Shown: positions 26,358 through 35,394 of the stretch, one piece after another
How positions within the stretch are numbered: position 1 is the stretch's first letter
How the letters are laid out: each line of letters starts with the position of its first letter
From: Mycolicibacterium sp. BiH015
Lineage (GTDB): Bacteria > Actinomycetota > Actinomycetes > Mycobacteriales > Mycobacteriaceae
Direction: 5' to 3'
Assembly: GCF_027706845.1 (NCBI RefSeq)
Contig: NZ_JAQGCZ010000001.1
Coordinates: 558,001 to 622,000, forward strand
DNA: 64,000 bases
Translations under genes and position numbers: made by a program
The notes under the pieces: generated by a model
Databases searched by the model: none
What the model saw: the letters and a program-made list of their open reading frames with translations, nothing else
What the model was told of the DNA's origin: nothing

Positions 26358-26963
26358 ATGAGTCGCGTAATCACGATCGCCACTGTGGCAACGCTCCTAC
26401 TTGCTGCATGTTCGACGTCCGAGCCTGAATCACTCGGTCCACCGGTACCGACAGGTGCCACTGAAATACCCGGAGGGCCAATGGAACCAACACCTATCGT
26501 GCCGTCGCCCGTCGTGCCGGAGAGCCAGCGACAAGCGCAGGACACGATCAATCGCTATCTTTCCGACACAGTCAACGCCATGCCCAAGGGGACCACGTTG
26601 GACGGAACCCGCTACATCGTCGGAGACGGCACCTCCTTCTGCGAAGACAACCCGAGTGGAGACGATCCGCCGGTCAGGGTGACCGACTGGCGCGACGTCG
26701 AACCGACCGCGGAAACGGACTTTGGGGCGCTTATTGGCCAGACCGGAGAACTATGGAAAAGCTGGGGCTGGCAAGTGCTGGAGCGCGACGGCTTCGACAA
26801 ACCGAACCGATTTGGTTACGCACCAGACGGATACGTGCTCCAGATAAGCGCGCGCCCCGACCCAACCCAGCCACCATCATTGATCGCCTCCTCGCCCTGC
26901 TTCCCCGAGAGTCGGCGTGACAGTGGTGTCCGCAAGATTCCGGTCATTCGCCAAACCCCGTGA
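26358..26963 (+). CDS. Lipoprotein downstream of the WXG-hydrolase
   Basis: The 201-residue protein has a lipoprotein signal (TVATLLLAAC at residues 9-18) and a Pro/Thr-rich spacer. An outer-face domain follows with VTDWRDVEPTAETDFG and WKSWGWQVLERDGFDKPN. It resembles mycobacterial lipoproteins found next to WXG effectors. It starts 15 bp after the hydrolase stop, so cotranscription is likely. A surface partner or immunity function is plausible but is inferred from position alone. Confidence 0.65.
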   Translation: MSRVITIATVATLLLAACSTSEPESLGPPVPTGATEIPGGPMEPTPIVPSPVVPESQRQAQDTINRYLSDTVNAMPKGTTLDGTRYIVGDGTSFCEDNPSGDDPPVRVTDWRDVEPTAETDFGALIGQTGELWKSWGWQVLERDGFDKPNRFGYAPDGYVLQISARPDPTQPPSLIASSPCFPESRRDSGVRKIPVIRQTP

Positions 26964-27280
26964 TCTGCCTCTGCGGTCGCTTACCGGCAACCTCAATTTC
27001 GTTACTGCTCAGTCGTTCAGCCGATTTGTGCAGCGTGCCTCGCGAGGGTTGCGAGGGAGATATCGGGCGAGCGTCTTGACCACGAGCGAGAGCCTGAAGC
27101 GGCGACACAATTTGCATTTACCTAGTTCTCTGCCGACCGTGCATTAAATCTGCGCCACACGGCCCGTCAGAACTGCCTCGCTCGGAGAGGACCGTTCCTT
27201 AGCTTAGCTAGCTAAACTCATGCGCTAGAGTTGCGACTGACGATTGCGCTTTATGCCTCGACGGTCGGGCTGGCGATGGG
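26964..27280. other. Intergenic region with a 12-bp palindrome
   Basis: This 317-bp spacer separates the convergent lipoprotein and GmrSD-like genes. No gene was found. A perfect palindrome TTAGCTAGCTAA lies at 27204-27215 in an AT-rich stretch about 70 bp downstream of the GmrSD-like stop. Its role is unknown. Confidence 0.5.
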
Positions 27281-29359
27281 TCACGGTCCCTCGGTCGGCA
27301 CATTGTCGAGGAGGGCTTCGAGCTCAGGAGGTCCTAGGCGTTGCGCCTGTGAGGCTTTGTCATTGTCGTCGAACTCGATGCCCTCGCCGATCAGCATCTC
27401 CATTGGATCGCGGGTGTCCGCTGGGTCATGCCATTGAAATTTGAAGCTTATGGACCCGTCGCTGCTGAGGACGCGGTACGCGTTCGTTACTGCCGGGTCG
27501 TGGGCGATGTGATTAGCGGTCGGCTGTGCCGCCGTTCCTGCGAGTTCAGCCAGGTCGCCGTAGGACGTCCACGAGCCGGCCGGCAGTGCCGCAACGGCTT
27601 CGTCGACGCGTGTCCAATCGAACCCAGATCGCGCCGTCACAACTCCCGGCACAGGGGCGGACCACAATTCGATTGCGGCATCGGCGAGCACCTGCGAACG
27701 CTCCTGAATTTCGTCGACTCCCCACTGGGTAGCTGCGGCGAGTTGCTCGTTCAGCTTGAGGTCTGAATCTTGCAGAATCTCCTGCTTGCGCTCAAACAGC
27801 TGGTTCGAGAGCTTCGAGTTCCACGCTGTCAGCGTCAAATTTCCTAGGGTGTGGCCGAGTCGCTCGAAGACTTCGCGGGGATCGTGGCCGGCATCCGTCA
27901 GCTGCTTCTTCCACCCGTCGCTAAGGGTCTGCGGCATCACGTGTTCGATCGACAGCTTGGCTGAGTCAAAGTCAAGATCAACCTCGGCGCGGAGATGCGA
28001 TTCGAGGCGCTGGAGAACCAACCGCTGCTGGTGGGGTCGCCCGTTCGAGTAGTAATGCACAGTGGCGATGCCATCGCGAACACGATCGTCGTCAGGCCAC
28101 CGTTTGTCGCGTGACAGCTCCCGGCGCAGCGCTACGTCGATTGGCTCACCCTGGGGCAGATTGCTGATGACTGCGATGAAGAGTCGATTCAGGACGTTCG
28201 TAGGTACGTCGACGACGTAGCGCCTGACGATGAAGGACTCGATGGCTTCGAGGCACGACTCCGCCTGCGCACTGCTGACGCGGCCTGCGTCCATTTCGGA
28301 GTAGATGTGCAGCAGCAACGGATAGGTCGTGCCGGCACCCCAGCTACGCAAGAATGCCAGGTGCCTCAGCGCCTTCTTGCTGAGTCCCAGATCAGATGCC
28401 GTGGAACTCGGGTCTGCTGGCTGCAAGAAGAGGGCGTAGTAGGCGCCTCGCCGCGCGAGCCGCCTAACGTGATCTTCGAGGAAATCGAGATCAGCCGCCG
28501 ACGGCTCTAGGCGACCTCGTGCCGCTCGGTAGACATCGCCTTGTTTGATGAACTCCCCGGTCGACTGGAGGTCGTCCCGAACAAGCCCCTCCAGGCCCTC
28601 CACCCCGAGTGCCTTTTCGAGCGGACGCCAGTGCTGTGTATAGACGGTGTTCGAGCGCGGTCCCAGCGCCATGAACAGATAGTTTCGGAGCAGGTCGGAT
28701 TGGGTCAGTCCTACTCCCGTAGCGTTGATGGACTCAAAGATCTTGTGGGGTCGCTCGCCTTCGGAAACAGTCACGAAGACCAGCGCCAATCTGTCGCCGA
28801 TCGTCGTCGCCAGCCGTTCTGGGATCAGCTCGCCGGCTTCGCGGAGCGCGCTGATCTTCCGGTGGAAGAATCGATAGGCGTTCACTATCGCGCTATGTCC
28901 GGACACGTTGAGTGGATCAGTCAGCACTATCCAGTACGGAGCAGCATCCTCGTCGCCCGGAACGAGACGCGCCCATCTGGCCGAACCCTTCGGCTCCGTG
29001 TCGTTGATGAGGTACTTCTTGTTCAGCCGATCGAACTGATCGGGATCGTCGAGCGCCGCAACATCCCGCAATGCTGCAAGCGCGACGGACAACGTCGTCA
29101 GACGCTGCTGACCGTCGACGACGCGAAATTCGCGGAAGTCGTGCAGCGGGTCGGCGTCCTTTTCGACCGCCACGATGCTGCCAATGAAGTGCTTCGGGAT
29201 GGCGCTCCCATCCGCGAGCGCTCGGTACTGTTCGGCGATGTCTTGCCACAGATCTTCTTGCTGACCCGTCTTCCAGCGATAGTGCCGCTGGTACAGCGGC
29301 ACCTGAAACTGGCGGTCCTGCGTCATCAGATCGCGGAAGGTCCCCTCCTTGGCACGCAT
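27281..29359 (-). CDS. GmrSD/DUF262-DUF1524 restriction-type protein with alkyltransferase-like C-terminal domain
   Basis: The 692-residue protein begins with a DUF262 (GmrS-like) domain whose DGQQRLTT motif is at residues 82-89. FESINATGVGLTQSD follows. A DUF1524 (GmrD-like) HNH nuclease motif starts near residue 471 (IEHVMPQTL, then HTLGNLTLT). The last 110 residues look like an MGMT/alkyltransferase-like fold (ALPAGSWTSYGDLAELAG, YRVLSSDGSISF). The active-site PCHR is replaced by TNAYR, so it would bind DNA without alkyl transfer. Fused GmrSD enzymes cut modified phage DNA. The tail may add target reading. It neighbours an MmeI-like enzyme, forming a defence block. Confidence 0.78.
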   Translation of the reverse strand: MRAKEGTFRDLMTQDRQFQVPLYQRHYRWKTGQQEDLWQDIAEQYRALADGSAIPKHFIGSIVAVEKDADPLHDFREFRVVDGQQRLTTLSVALAALRDVAALDDPDQFDRLNKKYLINDTEPKGSARWARLVPGDEDAAPYWIVLTDPLNVSGHSAIVNAYRFFHRKISALREAGELIPERLATTIGDRLALVFVTVSEGERPHKIFESINATGVGLTQSDLLRNYLFMALGPRSNTVYTQHWRPLEKALGVEGLEGLVRDDLQSTGEFIKQGDVYRAARGRLEPSAADLDFLEDHVRRLARRGAYYALFLQPADPSSTASDLGLSKKALRHLAFLRSWGAGTTYPLLLHIYSEMDAGRVSSAQAESCLEAIESFIVRRYVVDVPTNVLNRLFIAVISNLPQGEPIDVALRRELSRDKRWPDDDRVRDGIATVHYYSNGRPHQQRLVLQRLESHLRAEVDLDFDSAKLSIEHVMPQTLSDGWKKQLTDAGHDPREVFERLGHTLGNLTLTAWNSKLSNQLFERKQEILQDSDLKLNEQLAAATQWGVDEIQERSQVLADAAIELWSAPVPGVVTARSGFDWTRVDEAVAALPAGSWTSYGDLAELAGTAAQPTANHIAHDPAVTNAYRVLSSDGSISFKFQWHDPADTRDPMEMLIGEGIEFDDNDKASQAQRLGPPELEALLDNVPTEGP

Positions 29360-29475
29360 GTACCGGAGGATAGCTGTTTGTCTTCGCTATTGGTCCGAGC
29401 GAGATCGACTGGACTAGTTCGAGAACGGCCCCTCTGCCTCGATCTTGGGTCCATTCGCCGCACATAGGCGATCTT

Positions 29476-29666
29476 GTGCCTCGCGGCGGGCTCCGGCCCA
29501 TCGACGTCGCGATTTGATGGGGCATCGGGACGTCAAGACGATGCTCACCGTCTACGCGCACCTCATCAACACGGACGGCCACACCGGCAATGTGGCCGCA
29601 CTCGGAGCGCCGTCCGCGGCCGCACAGAAAGCCAACTGCGACAACGTGACTACGCTGCAACGTTGA
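29476..29666 (+). pseudogene. C-terminal scrap of a tyrosine integrase
   Basis: The stretch translates to LMGHRDVKTMLTVYAHLI with the integrase motif II histidine and the nucleophile tyrosine, then about 30 trailing residues to a stop at 29666. Just upstream, GLRPIDVAI is readable only in another frame, broken near 29513 (GCGATTTGATG), so the gene is truncated and frameshifted. It lies between the two restriction genes and probably marks a former integration event. Confidence 0.65.
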
Positions 29667-29671
29667 GCGAT

Positions 29672-32461
29672 CTACGACCGTCTGCGTCGGCTTCGCCGGG
29701 TGATCGCGTCGAAAGTCCCGCTGTCACTCAGCGTCTTGAACGAGGTGTATAGCGCCTTTAAACGGGCATCGATGTCTACCCGACCTCTGAGTCCGAACAC
29801 TGCATCTACAGCGCGGTCCAGTTGCGCATGGGCACGTAACAGTTCGGTCGGCATGTTCTGCGGGTGGTACAACTCGGCGAGCGTGCGGTCTGGATACAGA
29901 GCTCGCGCCTCAAGCACCGCCTTGCCAGCCGCGCAGATCGCCGTTCGTTTCGCAGCAGTGACCTCCGGCAGCGGGAAGTTATTCCACATGATGGTGCTGG
30001 AGAAGGATGGATCGGACTTCATGCGTCCGCCCACTGCCTTCATCCATGTGATGAGCATGGAAGAACCAGCAATCGAGAACAGGAAGCCATCGGGATCGTC
30101 AGCGCCGTAGACCTTATTCGAGATGATGGTTCTGGGTTCTAGCTCCGCGATTGGCAGGTAGAGGCGGCTTTCTGACGACACCTCGGGGATCCCGACAAAC
30201 TGCTGCTCGGACTGGAAACCGATTTGGCGGAATAACCTTGGCCGGTCTGCCCATTCACGGGTGCTCTCGGCGTCCGAATCCAACCGGGCCTCCTCGACTC
30301 CCTTCAGCCGTCGTCGTAATTCTGCCGAGGCTCTTAAGTGCTTTGGCTCGAGGTCAATAAGCCACAGACACCAACGAGGCGTGTCGTAGAGCATCTCCCT
30401 CGCACCCACGTACGGCCTCAAGTACGGGCTCATGTTGGGGTCAGCCGCCACCGCCGGGTACTCCGCTGCGTCGACGATCAGAAACCCACCATCGGTGGGT
30501 TTGGACCCGTAGTGCACCTGCGGAAGTGAAGGCGACAGTGGCCGAGTTCGCTTGGGCACCAGGAAGTCCGGACCGTCGAGTAGATAGCCGTTGATGTTCT
30601 TGGCTGGAGAAGCGGCGGGAGCGCCTCGCGGAGTCGCATATGTGTAGATCACCGGAGCGGGGGTGCCGCTGCCGCCGCGATCGAATCCGACGATGACGCA
30701 GTGCACGACCGCAGCGTTTGGCGCCTCGGATGTCCACGCAAACGTGCGATGGGCGAACCGGATGCGCCAACCGGCCTCAAAGATCGGCCCGAAAACGCGA
30801 TGGGTCTGATCTCCCTGGGTGATCGAGTTAGTGGACACGAATGCGAAGCGACCCGGTATCTGGCCGTAATAATCAATCGCCTTCTTGTACCAGCCCGTCA
30901 CGTAGTCCATGCGGCTGGTGCTAGATAGTCCCCACACCGCCCGCAGTTCGGCCAGTTGTTCCGCAGAGCGCGAATGATCGCCCATGAACGGCGGATTGCC
31001 GAGCAAGTAGACCTCAGGGGTCGGAGCGACTACGGTCGCCCAATCCACCTGCAGCGCATTGTCGACGGTGATGTGCCCGGATTCGATGAGCGGCAGAGGC
31101 TCCGGGGCCACAGCGATTGCAAGTTCCATTGCTTTGTTGGCTTGGTGGTTGACCAGGTGCAGCGCTAAGCCAGCGATTCTGGCTGGCCAGTCATCGATTT
31201 CGATGCCAAAGAAGTGATCGATTTTGACCCGCACTATATTCTCAGCGAACAACTCGCGCTGGTAGTTCTCGCCAAGTTCCTGTAAACGAACCAAGATGCG
31301 GAGTTCAAGCGCACGCAACTCCCGCAAGGTGACAACCAAGAAGTTGCCGCAGCCGCACGCCGGGTCGAAAATTCTTAAGTTGCCGAGTGCATCGAGCAGC
31401 CGCTTGAGGGCAGCTTTGCTGTGATAGTTGTCGGTAAAACGCTGATTGAGTTCGTCGAGAAAAAGCGGACCGATCAGCTTCAGGATGTTCGTCTCGGTGG
31501 TGTAGTGCTCGCCGAGTTCGTCACGAGCTTCCTTATCCTTCACTGCCTGGAAAAGGGAACCGAAGATGGCGGGCGAGATTGCGTCCCAGCTGAACGCACA
31601 ACAAACCAGGATTGCTTCGCGTACCTCCTTGCGGAACGAAGGAATCGGTAACGGTTCCTCAAAGATGCCGCCGTTGACGTACGGGAAGCGCGCAATTAGT
31701 TCATCGAGCGAAGCGGAACGCCTACTTACATCGGTGTTCATTGCCTGGAACAACACGCTCATCTGCGCGCCAAGGTCGCTGCCGTCCTCCGCTGTTCGAG
31801 TCTCGATGAACTCGGCGAATAGATCGCGTTCCCAAATGGCAGCATCATCGGCATATAGGCAGAAGAGCGTGCGGGTCAGGAATACCGACACCTGGTCGTC
31901 ATGAAGCCCTGCGGATTCGACCTCCTGGTACAGGGCCGCCATGAGCTGCGCTGCCTTAATGGACGCCTTCTCTTGCTGCTTTGACCCAAAGCCCCGGACC
32001 TGATAGCCAGCAAGGAAGCCCAAAACCTCGGCGTTGCCGGGCAATTCCTCCAGCGTGAACTCAGTGACAGCCGTGTCTTCGCCGTCTGCGCCCAGGTCGA
32101 GTACTCGGAACTTCGTGAAGTCGCTGCTGATCACGTACCGCGGGTATTCCGCCTCGCTGAGGCCATCGAGATAATCAAGTGCCTGTTCTTCGGCCTTCTC
32201 CAGGTCCTCGCCAGCCGACTTCATCTCGATGACGGCAAGTCCTGGAATCAGCGCGTCAATGAAACCTTGACGGCCGGTGCTGCTGCGTTGCGCTCGCCTT
32301 TCGTAGAGTGCGGCGCGAGTCCTAGGCAGGCCGAAAGCGCCCAGCAGTTCCCGTACGAACTCTTGGCCTTCTCCGCGCTCGTAACCCGCATGACTCCGCC
32401 ACTCGGCCGCGAACGCGGCGCAGCGGCTCCTTATCTCATTCAGCGAAAGCGCCTTAGGCAT
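29672..32461 (-). CDS. MmeI-like type IIL restriction-modification enzyme
   Basis: The 929-residue protein matches the MmeI family in length and layout. The PD-ExK nuclease site is D69 with E79-M-K81 (GLAVIEMKSAG). The methyltransferase part has the AdoMet motif DPACGCGNF near residue 370 and the N6-adenine motif GNPPFMG near 480. The C-terminal third should be the target recognition domain. Such enzymes methylate one strand and cut some 20 bases away when the site is unmodified, so no separate methylase is needed. No frameshift was seen. It sits beside the GmrSD-like gene in the same direction. Confidence 0.87.
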   Translation of the reverse strand: MPKALSLNEIRSRCAAFAAEWRSHAGYERGEGQEFVRELLGAFGLPRTRAALYERRAQRSSTGRQGFIDALIPGLAVIEMKSAGEDLEKAEEQALDYLDGLSEAEYPRYVISSDFTKFRVLDLGADGEDTAVTEFTLEELPGNAEVLGFLAGYQVRGFGSKQQEKASIKAAQLMAALYQEVESAGLHDDQVSVFLTRTLFCLYADDAAIWERDLFAEFIETRTAEDGSDLGAQMSVLFQAMNTDVSRRSASLDELIARFPYVNGGIFEEPLPIPSFRKEVREAILVCCAFSWDAISPAIFGSLFQAVKDKEARDELGEHYTTETNILKLIGPLFLDELNQRFTDNYHSKAALKRLLDALGNLRIFDPACGCGNFLVVTLRELRALELRILVRLQELGENYQRELFAENIVRVKIDHFFGIEIDDWPARIAGLALHLVNHQANKAMELAIAVAPEPLPLIESGHITVDNALQVDWATVVAPTPEVYLLGNPPFMGDHSRSAEQLAELRAVWGLSSTSRMDYVTGWYKKAIDYYGQIPGRFAFVSTNSITQGDQTHRVFGPIFEAGWRIRFAHRTFAWTSEAPNAAVVHCVIVGFDRGGSGTPAPVIYTYATPRGAPAASPAKNINGYLLDGPDFLVPKRTRPLSPSLPQVHYGSKPTDGGFLIVDAAEYPAVAADPNMSPYLRPYVGAREMLYDTPRWCLWLIDLEPKHLRASAELRRRLKGVEEARLDSDAESTREWADRPRLFRQIGFQSEQQFVGIPEVSSESRLYLPIAELEPRTIISNKVYGADDPDGFLFSIAGSSMLITWMKAVGGRMKSDPSFSSTIMWNNFPLPEVTAAKRTAICAAGKAVLEARALYPDRTLAELYHPQNMPTELLRAHAQLDRAVDAVFGLRGRVDIDARLKALYTSFKTLSDSGTFDAITRRSRRRRS

Positions 32462-32927
32462 GGGCAGCAGCCTAGGCCGAGGTTGTGACGATTTTTTTGG
32501 ACGCTCCTATCATTGCTGCCGTTGCGGTGTATCCCGCCAGCTCGGAACCCTTACGGGGCCGCCCGTCTCAGCCGAGGGACAACCGGCAAAGAATGCCTGT
32601 CCAGCGCGGAGCCGATGACGGGAAACGGACCCGCGTGTTCAGCTAGGCAAAGTTGCTGAGGACGCCCGGAGATACTCGTACAAGTTCGCTTTCAGGGCCT
32701 CTACCTGCACGTGCAGTCCGCTGGCATCCGAGGCGATCCGTTGCTGTTTACGACAACTTGCAACATGGACGCGACGATCTCGCAACGTCACAAGGACGCT
32801 GGTTGGGTTTGGTCGCTCAGATCCATAGCGTAGTTAGCATGCCTAACGAATGGGGGTTGAGTAATACCGTGAACGACACGCTCACCAAGCGCCAGGTTTG
32901 CCGACGGGGCTGGCACCAGTCCTGCGC
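32462..32927. other. Intergenic region upstream of the MmeI-like gene
   Basis: This 466-bp region contains no gene that can be supported; frames on both strands lack recognisable domains. A T-rich run (TTTTTTT near 32490) lies just upstream of the MmeI-like start and may be part of its promoter. Confidence 0.5.
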
Positions 32928-33500
32928 CTACTCGCAGTCGTCACATACCCCGCTCGTCGGCAATGCTATCCAGGGATGCTCGGGGCAAAACTTCGGCGGT
33001 TCAGCACGCTTAGCCAGCGCGCGTTTGTACTCCCGCGTCGCCTGCGCCTTAGGCGTGAGTGCCGGCCGACCGCCATCGGGCGGCAACTCCGCACCGAAGA
33101 ATCTGTAGCACTCAAACCGCTCTTTAGCCGCGTGGTCATCGAGATGCTCAAGGCTAGGCTCGCCGTCAACGTTCTGCCGGTTCCTCTCGGCTGCTAGCAG
33201 CGCGAACTTGTAACCGGGACCAACCGTGCCGTCCGAGGTGACGCACAGAGACGTGAGCTGCGGCCATCCGTTCGCGGTGCAGACCTTGATGACACGCCCC
33301 AGTAGATTGCCAACCCAGTTCTGCACCAGGGCGTTGTGGGTAATGCCAGACTTGTCCTTCACGTAATCGGCGAGCTGGGTATAGGTGACGAAGCCGTGGT
33401 AGCGCTCGGCCGCCGAAAGCAAGATCTCAACAGCGAATGGTTCCCACGCGTCGTAGGCGTCCTGCATCTCCACGTACTTGCCATCTTTATCGTGCGGCAC
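32928..33500 (-). CDS. Hypothetical protein with C-terminal CxxC
   Basis: The 190-residue frame starts at a GTG with AGGGGG four bases upstream; longer starts reach into DNA unlikely to be coding. The N-terminal half (WEPFAVEILLSAAERYHGFVTYTQLADYVKDKSG) looks like a winged-helix or small alpha/beta domain. The C-terminus has FCPEHP and CDDC, a possible zinc knuckle. Similar proteins occur as lone genes on actinobacterial islands. No function is recognised. It is the last gene before the island end. Confidence 0.5.
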   Translation of the reverse strand: MPHDKDGKYVEMQDAYDAWEPFAVEILLSAAERYHGFVTYTQLADYVKDKSGITHNALVQNWVGNLLGRVIKVCTANGWPQLTSLCVTSDGTVGPGYKFALLAAERNRQNVDGEPSLEHLDDHAAKERFECYRFFGAELPPDGGRPALTPKAQATREYKRALAKRAEPPKFCPEHPWIALPTSGVCDDCE

Positions 33501-33869
33501 AGAGCCCCCTGTCCGTTTGCCGTTGCCGTTACTTTCGCACACCAGACCGACGTGTCGAGTCGTCGCAGCAGCGCCACCTACCATCCCCACCGTGGCTGAA
33601 TAATCACATCCCGAGTGGATTGGCGAGGCGCGCCCCGGCGTCTCGATGGTGCACTTCTGTGCACAAGCTGATCCGATGCCGACTGCCTCCCAGGAATCCG
33701 GCACGATGCATGGCGCCTTTCCGGGCCACCGATGCAGCCCTCCAGTCCGCAGTCAGTTCGCAGCGGCACTTGATGTCGCCGACATCACCCAACGCCACCA
33801 ACAACGATGACCTGGTACTTGTTGCCCGAGACAACACAACCAACTCAGTCGAACTCGCTGGTGTCGTGG

Positions 33870-33912
33870 TTCGGGACGAAGAGGTCGTGGGTTCGAATCC
33901 CGCCACCCCGAC
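33870..33912 (+). repeat. 3' fragment of tRNA-Pro gene, attachment-site scar
   Basis: The sequence runs from the anticodon loop (TTCGGGA, anticodon CGG) through ACGAAGAGGTCG and the T-arm GTGGGTTCGAATCCCGC to the acceptor CACCCCGAC, as in actinobacterial tRNA-Pro. The expected 5' half (CGGGGTG start, D-arm, matching CTTCG stem strand) is absent; the DNA upstream is unrelated. Integrases that use tRNA genes leave such a displaced 3' end at the distal border. It is therefore taken as the right attachment site of the island, with homology breaking inside the anticodon loop. Confidence 0.75.
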
Positions 33913-33928
33913 TGGTGTGAATCAGAAG

Positions 33929-33960
33929 AGGCCCTGATCCGATTTCGTCGGTCAGGGCCT
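33929..33960 (+). terminator. Terminator hairpin of the displaced tRNA-Pro
   Basis: AGGCCCTGATCCGA (33929-33942) pairs with TCGGTCAGGGCCT (33948-33960) with one bulged base and a 5-nt loop, followed by TCTCGTT. The stem begins 16 bases after the tRNA 3' end, where a tRNA terminator is expected. Confidence 0.75.
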
Positions 33961-34026
33961 TCTCGTTGCGCGGCCGCCGCGAAACTGGTGTCGGGCCCTG
34001 CCACCGACATGACTTAGCGTTGAGGC

Positions 34027-35394
34027 GTGCTGCCTTCCCGCTCCCGACTCGAGAGCTGGAGTCCGGATTCTCTGACATTCACCGGTAAGGCGGTCCACGA
34101 ACGCGCGCGAGCCATCGCCGACGCGGTGACGACGTTGAGCACCAACATCGCGACGATGCCGGACACCAGGGCGTGGTCGGGTGACGCTCATGACGCGGCG
34201 ACGCAGATGTTCGAGCGGGCCGACACCTCGACCAGGTCGTTCGAGGCGTACACCACCGCACTCGGTGACGCCCTTATCGCCGGTGCAGGCAGCATCGGCG
34301 AAGCGCGAACAGCGTTGTTGGACATAGCCGATCAGATCGATATGACGGGCCGGTTGCACGTCACCGATCAATGGGTGGTGTTGATCAACGGCGCCACTAT
34401 GACTCTCGAAGAGGCGGCGGAGCTCGAAAGGCGCGCGCAGGCAGAGCAGGGCATCGTCAACCGACTGCTGGTGGCGGTGGGTGCCGCCGACGCCGCGACG
34501 GCAGACAGTCTCGCCGGCGCCGCGAAACCGCATGGATTCGAAATGCCCGGCGCTTCCGACGACCCGTTCAGCATCCCGACAGCTGGCTCGCAGCCACCGA
34601 TCGACGAAGTCCCCAACCCGTCGAACCCGATGGGCATGATGCAACAGGCCATCATCCGCGATACCGACATGGCCCAGACCGTCCGCGGCACCAAGACCGA
34701 AACGACCTACGACCCTGAGACCGGCGAAGAGATCTCAACGACGACAACGATTTACAAGCAGGACGGAAGCAAGCACATCATCACGGCCAATGCCCGCCCC
34801 ACCTTTTCAGATCGAGGACCGACCACCACTGAAATTCACTACGACAAGAATGGCAACGAAATCTCGGAGACCAGCTCGTTCACGTTCAATGACCTGGGGG
34901 ACCATGGGATGAGAAACGCGCATGTCACCACGGTCACGTTTCCGAATCAAACCGTCACCACGCTCGTCGAGTACCCCGGTGGCGGGAGGAGCGCCACAGT
35001 CCACGTGCCGGGTCGGCCGCCGGCGGATGTGCCACTGGAGCTCTTCGACAAACCGATCTTGACCGCGACCGAAAGTGCACTCACCGGACTGGAGTCCGCG
35101 CGCGGCCTCCCGATGCTGTCGCAAGAAGCCGCCGAACGGGTGAAGATCGGAGCCAAGTACGGCGGCCCTGCGCTAGGTATCGGTTCGGCATTGTGGGACG
35201 TGGCGACAGCAGAAACCGGGTTCACCCGGTGCGTGGCCGCGGCAGAGGGGGTCACATCTTTCACGACGGGAACGCTTGCCGGTGTGGCGGCGTCGGAAGC
35301 GGGGCCTGGGACCGCCATTCTGGTCGGAATTGCCGCCTCCGAAGGAGGTACGGCACTCGGTAATTGGATAGGAAACACCTTTTGTCCTCGATGA
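34027..35394 (+). CDS. WXG-type N-domain protein, putative type VII-secreted effector
   Basis: The 455-residue protein starts (GTG) with a helical hairpin of about 100 residues whose turn is TRAWSGDAHDAA, a WXG motif. A Ser/Pro-rich linker follows. Residues about 215-310 are a strand-rich stretch with TYDPETGEEISTTTTIY and HYDKNGNEISETSSF, which resembles RHS-like repeats. The last 80 residues are hydrophobic and Gly/Ala-rich. This is the layout of long WXG/LXG effectors. The stop overlaps the start of a membrane protein gene (ATGA) that may be its partner or immunity protein. No catalytic motif was recognised. Confidence 0.6.
   Translation: MLPSRSRLESWSPDSLTFTGKAVHERARAIADAVTTLSTNIATMPDTRAWSGDAHDAATQMFERADTSTRSFEAYTTALGDALIAGAGSIGEARTALLDIADQIDMTGRLHVTDQWVVLINGATMTLEEAAELERRAQAEQGIVNRLLVAVGAADAATADSLAGAAKPHGFEMPGASDDPFSIPTAGSQPPIDEVPNPSNPMGMMQQAIIRDTDMAQTVRGTKTETTYDPETGEEISTTTTIYKQDGSKHIITANARPTFSDRGPTTTEIHYDKNGNEISETSSFTFNDLGDHGMRNAHVTTVTFPNQTVTTLVEYPGGGRSATVHVPGRPPADVPLELFDKPILTATESALTGLESARGLPMLSQEAAERVKIGAKYGGPALGIGSALWDVATAETGFTRCVAAAEGVTSFTTGTLAGVAASEAGPGTAILVGIAASEGGTALGNWIGNTFCPR

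Larger units (their letters stand above)
33501..34026. other. Island right-end region
   Basis: This 526-bp stretch joins the last island gene to the chromosome. No protein gene is supported. It contains the tRNA-Pro 3' fragment (33870-33912) and its terminator. The minus-strand frame reading GWRDSNPRPL across it is the usual spurious translation of tRNA DNA. Confidence 0.65.

Noticed and set aside
32653..33108. 151-codon plus-strand frame before the hypothetical gene
   Set aside because: It has no ribosome site or domain and partly opposes a better-supported minus-strand gene.
33870..33912. Complete functional tRNA-Pro gene
   Set aside because: The acceptor 5' strand, D-arm and 5' anticodon stem strand are not found in the 80 bases upstream, so only the 3' part is present.
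33753..34010. Minus-strand frame reading GWRDSNPRPL
   Set aside because: It is the usual false translation of the tRNA T-arm region, here the tRNA-Pro fragment.
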